DNA from: Corylus avellana
Taxonomy: Eukaryota; Streptophyta; Magnoliopsida; Fagales; Betulaceae
DNA length: 64,000 bases
Direction of reading: 5' to 3'
Assembly (NCBI RefSeq): GCF_901000735.1
Contig: NC_081546.1
Location: forward strand, 24,155,009-24,219,008
Shown: in pieces, positions 12,394 through 26,000 of the stretch
Numbering within the stretch: position 1 is the first letter of the stretch
Layout of the letters: every line of letters starts with the position of its first letter
Notes under the pieces: model-generated
Databases searched by the model: none
The model's input: the letters and a program-made list of their open reading frames with translations, nothing else
What the model was told of the DNA's origin: nothing
Program-made: the position numbers and the translations under genes

Positions 12394-12679
12394 TTTCTCT
12401 TGTTGTGGTTGTGGGTCTTTGCGAAAAAACAGAGGCAGAGCAGCCGTATATTTGAATTGCTTGAAGAGATGTAACGTTGGACGTCAACTTCTTTCTTTTT
12501 TTAAGTATCTTATCTTACCTTACACGAACTTGACTTACGTGCCAGATCAACATGTGTCCCTTCATGTGTCCCTTTCTATTTTGGTGTTTAAGACTAAACG
12601 ATGTCGTTTTAGTATAAGGTTTTTCTCTCTATTGACCCCACATGGAGTTGTTGAGCTACCCTTAAATTATTGAAATAAG

Positions 12680-12857
12680 AGATATGTTAGAATCTAATAA
12701 AAATTTCATATTTTGTCCATAAAAGTCCATATAATAAGATGTCACATTATTTTCTTTTTATTTTATCTTTTTTTCCTTCACAAAAAAATAATGTGGCATC
12801 TTGTTATGTAAACTTTTATGGACAAAATGTAAAGTTTTTATTATATTTTAACATTTT
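12680..12857. mobile_element. Short hairpin MITE (about 180 bp) upstream of the annexin start
   Basis: Two arms of about 75 bp are inverted copies. One arm carries TTTTGTCCATAAAAGTCCAT and the other ATGGACAAAATG in reverse, separated by a T-rich loop. Flanking ATTGAAATAAG and ATTGAAACAAAG could be a target duplication of about 10 bp, as for Mutator-like MITEs. It lies about 290 bp upstream of the annexin ATG. Confidence 0.6.
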
Positions 12858-12859
12858 TC

Positions 12860-13580
12860 ATTGAAACAAAGTACCAACTGCATTTCTCGTATATTATATT
12901 TGCCAATTAAAGCTAGTAACCCCATATACTTATCATATCTTTGTGGAGCATGTATGCCAAACATCTCAAGGATTTGATTCTCGATCTCCATTGATGTTTG
13001 TCTTCTTGTTGAACTTATAGGGGTGGCTCAACAACTCTCTTTTCCTTTTTCTTTTTTAAATAATGTTAATGAAGCATATGGGACACTTATCGGATTGTGA
13101 TTGAACTTGACGTGACACATCTTTAAATTATTGAAACAAAGTACCAACTACATTTCTCATATTTTATATTTGTCAATTAGAGCTGATAACCCAAGATACT
13201 TATCATATCTTTGTGTAGCATGTATGCCAACCATCTCAAGGATTTGATTCATGATCTTCATTGATGTTTTTCTTCTTGTTGAGCTTATAGGGGTGGCTCA
13301 ACAATTCCCTTTTTTTTTTAAAAAAATAATAATAATGTTAATGAAGCATATGAGACACTTGTCAAATTGTGATTGGACTTGACGTGACACATCTTTAAAT
13401 TATTGAAACAAAGTATCAACTGCGTTTCTCGTATTCTATATTTGCTGATTAGAGCTGATAACCCAAAATACTTATCATATCTTTGTACAGCATGTATGCC
13501 AAACATCTCAAGGATTTGATTCCTGATCTCCATTGATGTTTTTCTTAGCTTATAACGTGAGGCCTTCTCATAGATTTCCA
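12860..13580 (-). repeat. Three tandem copies of an about 270-bp unit with a LINE reverse-transcriptase relic
   Basis: Units begin near 12862, 13132 and 13404 (GAAACAAAGTACCAACT), the third being partial. On the minus strand the best-preserved unit reads RNQILEMFG and RYDKYFGL, resembling the YDKYLGLP motif near the end of L1-type reverse transcriptases. The first two units also contain GGGGTGGCTCAAC. Nothing suggests a functional product. Confidence 0.65.
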
Positions 13581-15331
13581 GCAACCTGCTAGTCAAGTAG
13601 TCAACCTACACCATTACTAGGAGTTTGCCTTGCAAAACAAACGCTATCGTTAGCGAAGAAAAAAAAAAGGTGATTTAATTTAGGGCCTTTATTGGAAGTT
13701 TTTTTTTTTTTTTTCTTCTTTCTATTGGAAGTTGAAATACCTATTACGACTCTTGTGCTCTCTGCATGGTGGAGGAGAGAGCTTATGGCCTCCACACAAA
13801 GAATAAAATGGTAAAGAGATAAACCCTTATACATCTCGATGTCACAATGTTGACGTAAGCTATAATTAATCTTATCATTTGCATTAATGACAAAGCATTA
13901 ATCCATAGTGAGTTTATTTTCCGTCACTATTCCGCAAAGGTCCCAATTACTTCTCTTGCCTTTCTGAAAGACTCTTGAATGTGGCATTAGATTCTCATTT
14001 ATTGAGTAGATATATAAGTAAATTTCCTCAAACCTTCCTTCTGCATCGTCGTTGTACTGCCCTTCGCCCCATCACCATGGATATGCTTGAGAACTAGTTA
14101 TAACTTCCATTAATAATTCTTTTACGATATAGTGTTTATGTGATGCCTTGCAAATTGTTAATGCGGTCCAAGTGAAGCACAAAAATTGAAGTAGTTTCGA
14201 GCATATTGTAGCTGGAAGTTGAGATCATATACGTACGCTTGAATATATTAAAATGGATGCAAATTCTGCAACTCATTGTTTGGGTAGAGAAGCCATAAAG
14301 TATGTTGTAGATAAGGTTTGACTTAAGGAAACTCCAACTTGTATCTATGGTATTGTAATCAGAGTGCATATTACCTCTGATTAATGCGTCTTTTATCAAT
14401 GAAGAATATATTTGTTCAAAGTATACCTAACAATATCTTGAGTAGATGAATTGTAAAAATATTGCATGAATACTACGTTCGATATTAAATCATTGAAGAA
14501 AATGTACTTTTGCACTTAGACCATCAAACTAAAAATTGTAACACTTTATTCCTCCAACTACTACCTGGTTGCAAATTACGCCGGTTAGTATCTAACCCTA
14601 AAATAAATGAAAAATACCACACAAGACGGTTGCATGACTTATATATATATATATATATATATTGTTCAAATCACTCTTTAAAGATTATTTAAAAAAAAAA
14701 ATTAAATGGGTACTCAAACCACTAACCATTTCAAGAATTGCGAACCACCCTACAACCTTGTGATGATGGTTTAGCTATCCCTCATGTTTGAGAGACGGTA
14801 TGTTCACTTTTTTTTATAATTTTCTTAATTTAAATAAAAAATAAATAATAATAGAGGGTATAGCCAGAGGGTTTGAGATAGGGCATATCAACTCCTAAAA
14901 ATTCTTCTTACCATGGTAAAAAAAATTTCATATGCCCTCCTCAGCCATGATTATGCCCCCTGTCAGCAATTTTTAAGGGCAAATGCCCTCCTCGACGGCC
15001 TCAGCTACATGATTATGTCCTCCCAAGCCCCAACCATGATTATGCCTCTAGGAAAATTTTAGAGAAGTTGAAGAACGTAAGGTTGAAGATGAATAAACCG
15101 CACCGTTTCACTAACCCAATATTTTTCTTGAAGCTTCTCACTTCATTGCGTAGATAATGAATAAAAAATACAATTTTTTATTTGAAATAATATAATTGAC
15201 AAGACAAAGGTATTGGTGCAAAAAAAAAAAAAAAAAAAGGACATGCGTGCAAGTGTAAAGCGTGAAAAATACAATTTTTTATTTGAAAGAGTGATGATAG
15301 AGAAAACATAGGCATGATGTACGCATGTGTC

Positions 15332-15371
<40 letters not shown>

Positions 15372-15640
15372 AACAGCAAAAAATAAGACAAAAAAAAAAA
15401 TCAACATTTGTACATCCCCTAAAAAATATCCTAGCTCCGCCACCCATATAGCTTATACGTGGGGCAAAATATTGGAAAATTCAGTTAGTTGGTTATATTA
15501 GATAAATATTTTTGTTTTTTAAAAAAATAAAAAGACGAAAGTATCCATTAAATATAATTAATTAAATATTATTCTGTTAGAAAAAATTAGAAAGATACTA
15601 ATACCCTTTTTTTTAGGATCTTGTTACTAGAAAACCGGGT
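13581..15640. other. Intergenic, AT-rich, no gene recognised
   Basis: Long A/T runs, two (TA)n microsatellites (about 14640-14662 and 15338-15370) and no open frame with recognisable similarity. Around 14870-15060 a phrase ending TTATGCCC/ATGCCCTCC recurs several times, suggesting a decayed repeat. Confidence 0.55.
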
Positions 15641-15665
15641 GAATTCTCAAGAAATTAACTCGTTG

Positions 15666-15671
15666 CACGTG
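15666..15671. promoter_or_regulatory. G-box CACGTG upstream of the hydrolase gene
   Basis: CACGTG followed by TCC, about 700 bp before the hydrolase start codon. A second G-box lies at 15876-15881. Paired G-box/ABRE motifs are a known signature of bZIP-driven, ABA or light-responsive plant promoters. Function here is inference. Confidence 0.45.
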
Positions 15672-15875
15672 TCCACGACACAGAACATCGGCACCCGACA
15701 TCCACTAGCAGGACGACACGTTTCACCGAGAGTTATGTAAAAGCAGCTAGCTGGTTTTGACTACTTTTAACCTGCATCCAGTCGCCAAGTCGCCGCATTT
15801 CTGCAACGTGTACAACTATTCAACACGGAGACCTCATTTTCGCAAACCTTTCGAAATATTTCTCTTATTAAACGA

Positions 15876-15881
15876 CACGTG
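15876..15881. promoter_or_regulatory. Palindromic ABRE/G-box GACACGTGTC
   Basis: A perfect 10-bp palindrome GACACGTGTC at 15874-15883, about 490 bp upstream of the hydrolase ATG. It contains ACGTGTC, the ABA-response core. With the site at 15666 it forms a pair 210 bp apart. Confidence 0.5.
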
Positions 15882-16370
15882 TCATCCTCCAAGCCATCCA
15901 ATTAGAGATTAGATGGTGCTCCTGGATTTGGACATTTCTAGAAGCCGTCCAATGTTTTTCCTTCAAACAAATTCAATTCTGAGAGAAAGCAAAAGCCAAG
16001 AGAAAATCATCGTGCTCATCTGTATTTGAGCTGCCGGAGCAAACAAAGGAAAGAAAAAAAAAAAAAAAAACCCTAATTTGATTGATCCATTTCTTCATCC
16101 ACACTCGTCGAATTTTTGTTAATTTATAAAGTCTACTTGCTCTAAATTTGGGAGGTTCTTCAACTAAATTTAGCAAACTAATTGTTTATTTAAGCAGAGA
16201 AGAGTAGGAGACAATTCTTTTGGTTTATGATCTGTTACAGCAAGACACCGATTGTAATCCCTAGGGAAATTCCGCAATTTCATGCGGGAAAGAGAAGCAT
16301 ATCCGTGAAGTCGACCCGATTCGGAGCCGAATATCCGTTGGTTTTGGGGCAGAGGAGGAGGAGAGCGGTA

Positions 16371-19300
16371 ATGGAGATTACGTCTTCGTCGTCGTTGTCG
16401 CCGTCGCCGTTGTTGCTGACGTCGGGTGCGAGCGGGCGCGTGAACGCGCTGTGCTCGCTGCGCGTGTGGAGGAGCCTGATGATGCTGATCAACGCGTTTG
16501 TGCTGCTCCTCCTGGTCCCGTTTCGGCGGGCCCCGTCGTCGAGAAAGGAAGAGAAGCGTGAGGAGAGCGGCGGGTCCCACCGCCATCAGAGGAAGGTGGT
16601 GCGGGTCCCTGCGAGGATGGTGTCGTGGAGGAAGAGCGGCGCGGTGGTGGAGCAGGAAGTGGCGGCGAGGAGAGCGCTGGCCACGAGGAGAGTGGTGCAG
16701 GATGGTCATGCTGATGGTGGTGGGGATGATGATGATGATGATGAAAAGAAGAAGAGGAGGTCGGTGAGGGAGTACTCGCTGTTTGTTACCGCGAGAGGCG
16801 ACACCATTTTCACGCAGTCCTGGACGCCGGTTTCCGTCAACACCAGGTAGATATGCTTATTTGCTCTGTTTTTCTGTTTCTTTTCCTTTTAAAAAAATAA
16901 TAATTTTTTTTTTTTTTTGAAATACCCATTGATTTTGCTTCTCCTTTTTAATTTTGGAACAAATGTTTTCTTTTTTTGTTTGGCATAAGGGATTTATTTG
17001 CTTATAATTGTTTAATATCGTCTCTTTTAATATTAAAATAAAATAAAATTCCAAGGGGGCGCTTAAAAAAAAAAAAAAAATTTACAATTCAAGGATTACT
17101 CATAAAATATAAACGACCGACTCTTCTCTAATTCAATTGAAATGAAAGAGAATCCATTTCCTCTGCCTTCACCCCTTTGTAGGAGTGGTTTCTTGCCGCG
17201 GTGAAGGTAAGGGTTGGCTCCACCGCCGCCTTCCTGTACAGGGTGACCCCAAATCCAAAGGGACGATAGACTCCACCTCTGTTGTCGTTTTTTTTTATTT
17301 TTTTTATTATTATGTTTTCTTAAAAAAGAAAAAGTCATAATATGCTTATGTAAGAAGTAGACATTTTTGTCACGTAACTTTTACGAATAATATGGACTGC
17401 AGCATTTTGTCGGACCGTGCCCCAGGGGTCTGTCAGATATCATTTCTCTTGGCTGTTTCTTAATCTAATATCTCTTTCATGAGGTACCCCTATTTCATGG
17501 GGTCCCCTCCTGTGTCTCTTACCTGTTATGGAAGAAGCCACTGGGGTGAGAACAAAATTTCGGATTGAGATCCCATGCCATAGGTACTGCACCACCCTTG
17601 TTGTGCAATGAACAACCCTGATCTTGACAACAAGGCTAAAATAATAATAATAATAATAATAATAATTTTTGGGTAATTTTTTAAAATAGGTGTTCAGCCA
17701 AAAAGGGTGGCCGAGCAGTCATAGGTGATTGCTCGGCCACCCCAAAACCACCACCGTCTGAGTACCCAGTTTAGGACTACCTTTTGTTTCAATGTGCAAG
17801 TCATAGGTGATTAAGGACTACCATAATGCACAAGATTCCATGTAACCAACCAATTACCAGTCAAAGACGCAAAGGGAACTCTTTTGAAATTTATCCTGGG
17901 TGGACCAGTAACGGGTTTATAATCAGTCTTTTTTCCGTCTTATATTGTCAACACTTCAAAGTTATTATCTCATATGTGTTTTATTTTTTGTTAAATGAAT
18001 AGAGCTTTGCTATCTTCTATTGATTGCAATATAGAATCTCATGCTAAGCTCTACAGTATCTCCCTCAATCGGTTCTTAGTATCCTTAAGTTCTACAGCAG
18101 TTTCACCTAGGTTTCCAACTTTCTTATTGGATCAAAGTGCTAATTGTGCTCTATTTTGTGCAGGGGACTAGTTCTTATTATGCATGGCCTGAATGAACAC
18201 AGGTTTGTGATTCGTGCATCATCACAGTTTAGAAGTCATTTTCTGTTGACTACAAATGTTGATTTATTTCTCAAGAACTTTCTATTATTGGCTACAGTGG
18301 CAGATACGATGATTTTGCAAAGCAGCTGAATGCTAATGGCTACAAGGTTTATGGAATGGATTGGATTGGTAAGTCCAAGAAATACTTTCAGTTGGTCACC
18401 ATTGAATTTCACCTCCTAACTAAGCCAACGTTTTCTGTATGTGTGCGCTTCAACATGCTACTCAAGAGTCCTTGACTATTGATAATAAGTTATTGCTCCA
18501 ATTATTTTAATCTTACCTCTTAAGTTACTTTGCTCAATTTTTTATTTATTTTATTTATTTTTATTTTTTGTGGTGATTTACTACCAAATCAGAGATTTCA
18601 TACTCTAATTACCTCCTTGATAGAGGGAGGGCATTTCTATGTGCTTGCTTTATAATGATACCACGAACAATAAATCGAAATAAATTGATGATATACCATT
18701 TGTTTAAGTGGTGATCTAATTTTCAGTAAAAGTAGTTATGAACAGATGTGCAGAAGCAAATAATGAGAAATTTTAGGAAAAGGCAGTTAAAACAAAACTA
18801 GTTTTTAATATGATTAAGATGGGCTCTCTTACTATCAAGAAATATAATTGATGAGCTGTCTTTCAGTAGAAAGAAAGAGCAACATTATAAAAGTTTAGAA
18901 GAATATTGGATTTACAATGCCCTCAATATGTTTTTCGTGAAGCTACTATGAGTGTAATTGATCCGATACCTCTGTGAGGCCTGAATCTGTGATTCTAAAC
19001 CATAGCAAGGTGCAGACATGGACAGCATTTAACCCCTTATTCCAACGATTCTTTTGTGAGTAAGCCTAGTGTTCCAACAATCCAAAAAGTCTATCATAGC
19101 ATTCAGATCTTCGTGGTATTCATCTTAGCTTATTATAGTTTTTATACAGTATCAGAGTTCTTGTATGGTAAGGAGATTATACAAAATTATAATTATAAAG
19201 TTACTAGGTTCTTCGAATTTTAGAGCAATGTGTTTATGCTCTTCTATTAACCCACTTGGAACACTAGAGATGATTTTTTAAGGTCATATCTGGCTTGGTC

Positions 19301-21773
19301 AGTTTGAACTGCTTTTTCACGAACTTGTTAACTAGCATAAAGGCTTAATACATTTTTCCTGGACGATGAATCGTTCTTTTATTCTTGTTTTTCTTTTTCA
19401 ATCGTACTTCTATTTGTGCTTTACGCTTAATGCAGTATGCATAATAGAAAGGTAATACTTTTATGCTAGTATTGTTGAATGCCATGGACAAAGAGAGACC
19501 AAAAGGAGTATAATATAGGGGGAAAGTAGGATAAAAGCAAAGTCAGGTCTTCCAAAGAGTTTCCAGTTGCTACTGTTAACGGAAGTTTTAAAGAAGCTGC
19601 CCCCCACCTCCCATCGAGACCCAACGCCTCAATTTTATATGTTAAAAATTGCTTTCTGAGTTTAGCCTTCATTTTTCAGTTTCTGGTGTCAAATCTAAAC
19701 TTTATAAAGAAATGGTGATCGCTTTTTCTCAATGAGTTTTGTATATAACCTTGCAGTTATTTCTTTCTCTCATCAGCTAAACCTTCCAAAAAAAAGGGTA
19801 ATCTTTTACTTTTGCCCCTTAATTACTGTTTCATAGTCTAGAGATCACCTTTCTTCAACAATGCATCTATATTTGGGTATTGCAGGAATTGAATATCTCA
19901 TATGGGATGCCTATTGATGCAAAGTAACATGTGAAAGCTCCCCTTGATAAGTAAGCCTATTATTTGCATGTGTTGACTCTACCTGCTATGCTTAACATTT
20001 GTAAGAAGAAGGTGCAAGATTTGGAAGTGAAGCCAAAGCCACAAGGAACCTTATCTCTGTTTTATAGGAGCTGAAAAAAGAGAAAATTCCCTTCCAGAAT
20101 CTGTCTTCTGAAGTTCTCATGAAATGCCCACGCCTTTCTGGAGTCAAGATTTTTAAGAACATCAAACATCTTTTAAACAAAACTTGCATCCAGATGCTTG
20201 CGAGGATGGGGCTTTAATATAAAGGCACTATGCTTTAATATGTTCATTTAGATGTTGTTTGTTTGATTTGAATTAAGATCTGAATTTTTCACATTTAAAT
20301 CAAAATATCCTTACGAAATTTGGTTTTACTCTGCTCTATTGTTAGCCTTCTATATCTTGTGTTGAACCCCTAATGGTCAGTTCCATTTAGTAGCTTTCAC
20401 TAGTATGTTTATTTGGGCATGGATCACTTCAACTCTGTTGCTTCTACTTGGTGCTTTACTTGGTTCAATAGTTCATAGTTTTTGGTTATGATGTATTTGG
20501 TTCTCATCTATTTTTTTGTTCCTTTTTTTTCACACAGGTCATGGTGGAAGTGATGGGCTGCATGCATATGTTCATTCTCTTGATGATGCTGTTGCTGATA
20601 TGGTATGTTTTGAGGTTCATTTAGTAGGGGCTGATGCATAATAATTAACATGCACCTTTGTTTGTTAATTCTCAACAAAAATTGTTTTAGTTTAATTGTT
20701 TGCATTTATCTCTCTTTATTCCTGGACAGAAATCATTTCTTGAGAAGATTTTAGCTGAGGAGAATCCCGGGCTTCCGTGCTTTTGCTTCGGACACTCGAC
20801 GGGTGCAGCGATTGTCCTGAAGGTAAAGTTTGGTTGAAGGAGGTGACTCTTGCAATACTATGAATCACTCTGATATCTGCATATTCTGATGATATTTTCT
20901 AATTCTCTCTTTCACTGACCTAATGGACCTGGAACTTATGCAAGATTCTCATTTTTGTGTTTTTTGTTTTTTGGGTGAATAACTTTAGGCAATGCTTGAC
21001 CCAAAGGTTGAAGCCCGTGTAGCTGGTGCAGTAGTGACATCACCTGCAGTTGGAGTTCAGCCAACCCATCCTATTTTTGTGGTGAGAACATTCTTTTAAT
21101 GAGGTCTTTCTTGCATCCAATTCTCAAATGCTTGTGATTTTAGAAAACGGACAATTTTCCTTGGGTATGAAGAAATTAATATCTATCTTTAGAGCACTTG
21201 ATTCTCAGGTGCATTTAAAATTGCATGTGAGAAACATATCATATTAATATATTGGATTGGAGAATTTTCTTCTTATCAAAGGAAAAGCTATATTGAGTAC
21301 AATTTTGCTTAGTATCAAAATACACACCACAAATGTGGCATATGAATCAGCTTATTTCTTCATCATGGCAGGTACTAGCACCAATCATCTCATTCTTATT
21401 TCCTAGATATCAACTTAGTGCTGCTAACAAGAAGGGCATACCAGTTTCTCGGGACCCGGAGGCACTGATAGCCAAGTATTCGGATCCACTAGTGTATACC
21501 GGATCCATCAGGGTAAGGACTGGTTATGAGATTCTTCGAATCACATCCTACCTGCAGCAGAATTTGAGAAAATTAAGAGTCCCCTTTCTAGTTCTCCATG
21601 GCATTGCTGATACTGTAACTGACCCAAAAGCTTCTCAGAAACTACACGATGAAGCCTCCTCAACTGACAAAACCATCAGATTGCTAGAAGGGTTCTTACA
21701 TGATCTCCTATTTGAACTAGAACGAGAGGTTATTGTGAATGACATAATTGAATGGTTGAATTGTAGAGTATGA
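16371..21773 (+). CDS. Monoacylglycerol lipase / lysophospholipase-like alpha/beta hydrolase (seven exons)
   Basis: Serine hydrolase predicted to act on monoacylglycerols or lysophospholipids, close to the Arabidopsis MAGL2/MAGL4 type. Exons: 16371-16846, 18164-18202, 18298-18368, 20538-20602, 20730-20822, 20989-21081, 21372-21773; phases agree and give 412 aa. The catalytic set is complete: oxyanion-side HGLNEHSGRY (exons 2-3), nucleophile Ser in GHSTG (exon 5), Asp in GIADTVTD and His in LHDLLFE (exon 7). A hydrophobic stretch SLMMLINAFVLLLLVPF lies near residues 30-50, followed by a basic stretch, suggesting membrane association or organelle targeting. An acidic run of seven Asp is encoded by a GAT microsatellite (about 16725-16745). 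The ATG at 16371 is chosen because conserved family sequence starts there; an in-frame ATG at 16227 would add 48 residues. Exon 1 is clearly GC-rich compared with the rest of the window. Confidence 0.93.
17640..17775. repeat. (ATA)n microsatellite and GGGTGGCCGAGC hairpin in hydrolase intron 1
   Basis: An (ATA)n run is followed by a short inverted repeat: GGGTGGCCGAGCA at about 17705-17717 and TGCTCGGCCACCC at about 17730-17742. A GC-rich motif of the same style (GGCCACCCC) recurs at 43465-43590. Confidence 0.6.
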
Positions 21774-23014
21774 GGTTATAGGTGGAGTAGGATGGGAAAA
21801 TTATATTGTGAAAAGGGGAGACTTTTTATGTTGGTGACCATTTTCCTTAGAAGATGAGGATTTTAAAAATAGTGGCTGAATAACAAATTGCACAATTTGG
21901 AATTTAAGAATTCCTTATAACAGCAAATGTGTTTTCATTTTCCTTAGAAGATGAGGATTTCTTGCTTGTTTGAATGAATGAAGTTTTCGTATGTGTAATC
22001 TTATACAAATATATAAGGGTTACGAACTATCACACCTCACACTCAACATCCTTGAAGTACCAACTTTTTTTAAAATATATATATATATATAGTCAAGTTG
22101 TCCTCTCAACTTTGTTTCATTAGAAGCCATTTATGCACTTGTAGGCTTCAGGTGTGGGGCTTAGATTGGGGAGAACAATAATGGTATATAAGTTGTCAAC
22201 TAGCTTGGTTGTTAAAGCTTTGGGATTATGCAACAGATTTGAAGTTGACTCTTATGTTCATCAGAATCATGGGAGGGCTGCCCCCATTATGGAGTCAACC
22301 CTTTAGGGTTTGGAGTAAGAAAACAAAAAGCCTCTAGGGCTGGACCAAATTAAGAGAAAGAAGTGTCATTTATTTCTAAGGAAAATTTTTAAATCAACTA
22401 CTTACTCTACAACACAGTTCCTTGTAAATAAAATTCAATTCAAGTGAGTCATAGGAAAAAAGAAAAGAAGAAAAGAAGAAGAAACATCCATAAAAGGAGA
22501 TTGGTTCAAAGGCAAAATTCATGGAGAGAAATTACAAAAAGAGGTGGGAATGTATTTGCTTTATCAATAGGGAAGAAGAGCTATTTTGAGAAATTGAGAA
22601 ACAATTTTTTTAAAACGAAACCTAAACCAAGCCTGATATCCAAATGCAAGCCAACATCAGTATTTTTATACCATTAGTAATCCACATATATAATCTGTAT
22701 CAAGGAAACTAAGCCGAGTATAGAATTTCTTTGTGCAATTCTTCTTCTTTCCTTTTCTTTTCGTCTCGCAAGTCATTCAGATGAAGAGATCTTTCAGTTG
22801 TAATTCGACGCTAAACAGTTGTGGCACCATGTCCTGACTATAGGGTTTCTATTAAATTGCCTGAAAATTATGCCAGAAATTTGATTGATGTGAAGAAAGC
22901 ACCTTCAAACCTATGTATCAAGCTGGCAATATATGCATGGATGGATATAGAAAATTAACGTTGAGCCGACTCTGCGAAATAGACCTCATAATCCATAATT
23001 GTTCCATTGTTACT
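21774..23014. other. Intergenic between the convergent hydrolase and PIG-L genes
   Basis: 3' flanks of two genes that end facing each other. A short direct repeat (CCTTAGAAGATGAGGATTT at about 21845 and 21949) sits in the likely hydrolase 3' UTR. A (TA)n run occurs at about 22072-22092. No further gene was recognised. Confidence 0.6.
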
Positions 23015-26000
23015 TCACATACGCCTGATCTTTCTAAGCGTGTTCACATAGGTATAACTGGAAAATGCTACAAAAAGCTTGCGGAACCTGCAGAAACAAA
23101 AAAGATCTTGTAAAATAAAGAAATGAGGTCATTGGAATGCTTATCATATAAAATATCCAATAAAAATAGCCAGAAATTTGCTCAAGGAGAAAAAAATAGG
23201 CCAGAGATTTAAGAAATGAATTTCTTGTGATTGATGATAATGGAATCAGCTTCACATCAAAAGAAACGTATAGATTCAAGAAAGAAAACAAATAAATCTC
23301 ATAACAACGAAGGTTCTCTCTCAATTTCTATTGAAAATAAGGGAAAGAATAAATACCAAACCCATTGGCTTGAGTGTTGTGCCATCGCGAGGAAGCTCTT
23401 CTGGGGATGCTCATTTAGCAAGCAATGCATCACTTCACCTGAGTGTTGCATAGCATGTAAAATGGACAACCAGATATCAAGTGGTCCAGTATACTTGCGT
23501 AAGATGTTGGTACTAACCTAAGGACAATGAAAAAGACCACAAGAATTATGAAACTTTGTGCAGGAAGCCTGAAAAAAAAAAGTAATTTGCCACATCAAGT
23601 CAAAAAAAAAAAAAAAAAGTTTATAAAGTCTGATCATCTATAAACAATTAAATCAGCTCACCAGACTCTGTCCTTTTTAGTAATTGTGTATCAAAATGAA
23701 AAAAGAAAAAAAAAAAATATTAGAACCAACCTACTACATTATCTATGAAAAGTTAATATGGGCACCACCATATGGGAAACTTAAGGGCAAAAAGAAAAAT
23801 AATTATAATCATTAGAAGTAAAGGATCTGTTTGTTCGTATTTTTAGAATATCGTTTCCGTTTTTAGGTTACAGGAAAAAAAAAAGTTTTAAAAAAGTAAT
23901 TCTGTGAAAACAGTTTTAAAAAAATACATTTGATAAAGTGCTTTTTGAACTGTTTTCTGTTTTTGAATTACATTTAAAAAAAAAAAAAATAGGAACCAAA
24001 TAGCTCCAAATAATTGAGAAGGTGGTGCGTTTGTAATCAATTTGTCAACAACATAAATTGGAGGTGTTAGTCAATTGATATCCAATGATATTATTTGAAA
24101 ATAAAGCTGAAGGAAAGAAAACGTACAAGCTCCCAGGCCTCAATAGTTCCTTGTGAAGTATCATGCAAGAACTTGCTGCTTACAACATAGATGAAAAAAA
24201 AAAAAACTCTCAAAACATATTTTATTGGCATCATAGTAACATGATCATCAAAGCAGCCATACTGTAAATGGTACTTTGCTCTTACTAAGTAACTAGCGGA
24301 ATTCATCAGAGGTGGGTACGTAATTCATCTCATTCTCATGCAGTTATCATGAGATAAAACTTTGAGGATTCTCATCATCAATATCTTCGAGATGATGCCA
24401 GAGACTTCGGTGTAAAAGCCAATCACAGTAAGGACTCCAAGACTCAATAATAATACCTCACAGCATAGGTTACATGTGTATTTGGTTGCACGGACTTCAA
24501 CCAGTTTTCACACAATTTGGGCTAGAAGCATTCTACATTTCTAAGCCAGTTGACACTTGACATTAATCAATTTTCAGCACTCAACTTTACAGTATATAAA
24601 TTTCATTTCCTTCTATTTTCTCAATGACCACCAGTAAGAAAGCACCAAAGCGCAATATTTAAAAATACTTGGTGCACACCAATGCTTGGAAAACTGTTGT
24701 AAAAACACAAAAGTGATCAACTGACAACATAATAGTAGATCTCCATGCAATTATCTAGAGCACAATCAATCCATCTTGGCTTTAACAGAACTGACAATAG
24801 TTTCCATATTCCAAGCAAAAAAATAGAAGGGTTTAGGAAAGCTTCTTCTACATTCTATAGTTCAGCTTTTTTTTTTTTTTTGGATAAGTAATGGGAAATT
24901 TTATAAAAAAGAACAAAGCACCTCTAAGTACACAGGCAATATACACAGGAAGCTTCTAATTGAAATGAGCAAAAAAAAAAAAAAAAACTCAAATGTAACA
25001 GCGAGAAATACCCACAAAACCACAACTCGAGAAGCCCTCAAACCCAAAACCCTCAAAACACCAAAGGCCCGAATCCCACACAAAGCACTCATTGTTAGAA
25101 AGCGTGAGCCTTGCCTTTCCCACGCCTAGTGGACACTCCCTTAGAAACATAGTTGATGGAGCATTCTAATTGAGAAGCTCCCTTCTTCCTTTTACCTTTC
25201 GAGGGAGAACCACTTCCGAGTCCTTGATTCCCTAATCCGAATCCCCCATCAAAGCCCAATCTAAGAGAGTGGCAGGGGGAAAATCATCTAAAAGGTAAGG
25301 AAAATCTTCATCCTCCTCATCCCAAAAATCGCCTCCCTGATCTCTCACCATCAACTCTGAAGACGGTCTAAAACCAAATCCAACCGAAGACAACCCAACA
25401 TTTCGGTCTACATTAGACACTGTCGCCATAGCCATGATCACCATCAGCACCTTCTCCGTGGGATCAAATCTTGTACTAGACACGCTAGAAACCCCACCCG
25501 TAATAGCAGGGATTGCAAGAAATACAGCTATTATAACCACAATTACAATCTACCATAAAATGTCTGCAACATGCATGATTAGAATGGGTAGAGAAATAGA
25601 CTTACAGAAATACATTTTAGGTGCTAGTGCCTAATAGGACTTACCAGAAGTACACTATGAAAAGTAATAAATGTCAGATGTGCATAAAGGCTACAGTTGG
25701 AAATTTTCTTACAGCTGTGAAAAAGTTGATGAAATATAAATACAAAAATCAGAATTCAACTTACCAAACCCCATAATGCACATCACGGTGATTACAATGA
25801 CCCGAAACACCATAGTTATCAAAAGTAATTATCTGAGATAAGCCAACATGAAAAATGAGATCTTAGAGTGACAAACAACATTTATGATAAAAGAGCCCTT
25901 CAAAAGATACTTGAAGCATCACACTGAAAAGCCAAGGATGTCAGAAATCTGACACATACAAATTAATGATCACACAAGTCAAGATAGAAATGAACAAAGG

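Noticed and set aside
16170..16850. Several long overlapping open frames on both strands around 16.2-16.8 kb
   Set aside because: They are GC-rich shadows of exon 1 of the hydrolase gene; only the frame starting at 16371 continues in phase through the other six exons.
25232..25540. 102-codon minus-strand frame with acidic DEEDEDFPYLLDD
   Set aside because: Inside PIG-L intron 7 and next to a poly-T marked LINE-like fragment; no known domain, no splice logic with neighbouring exons.
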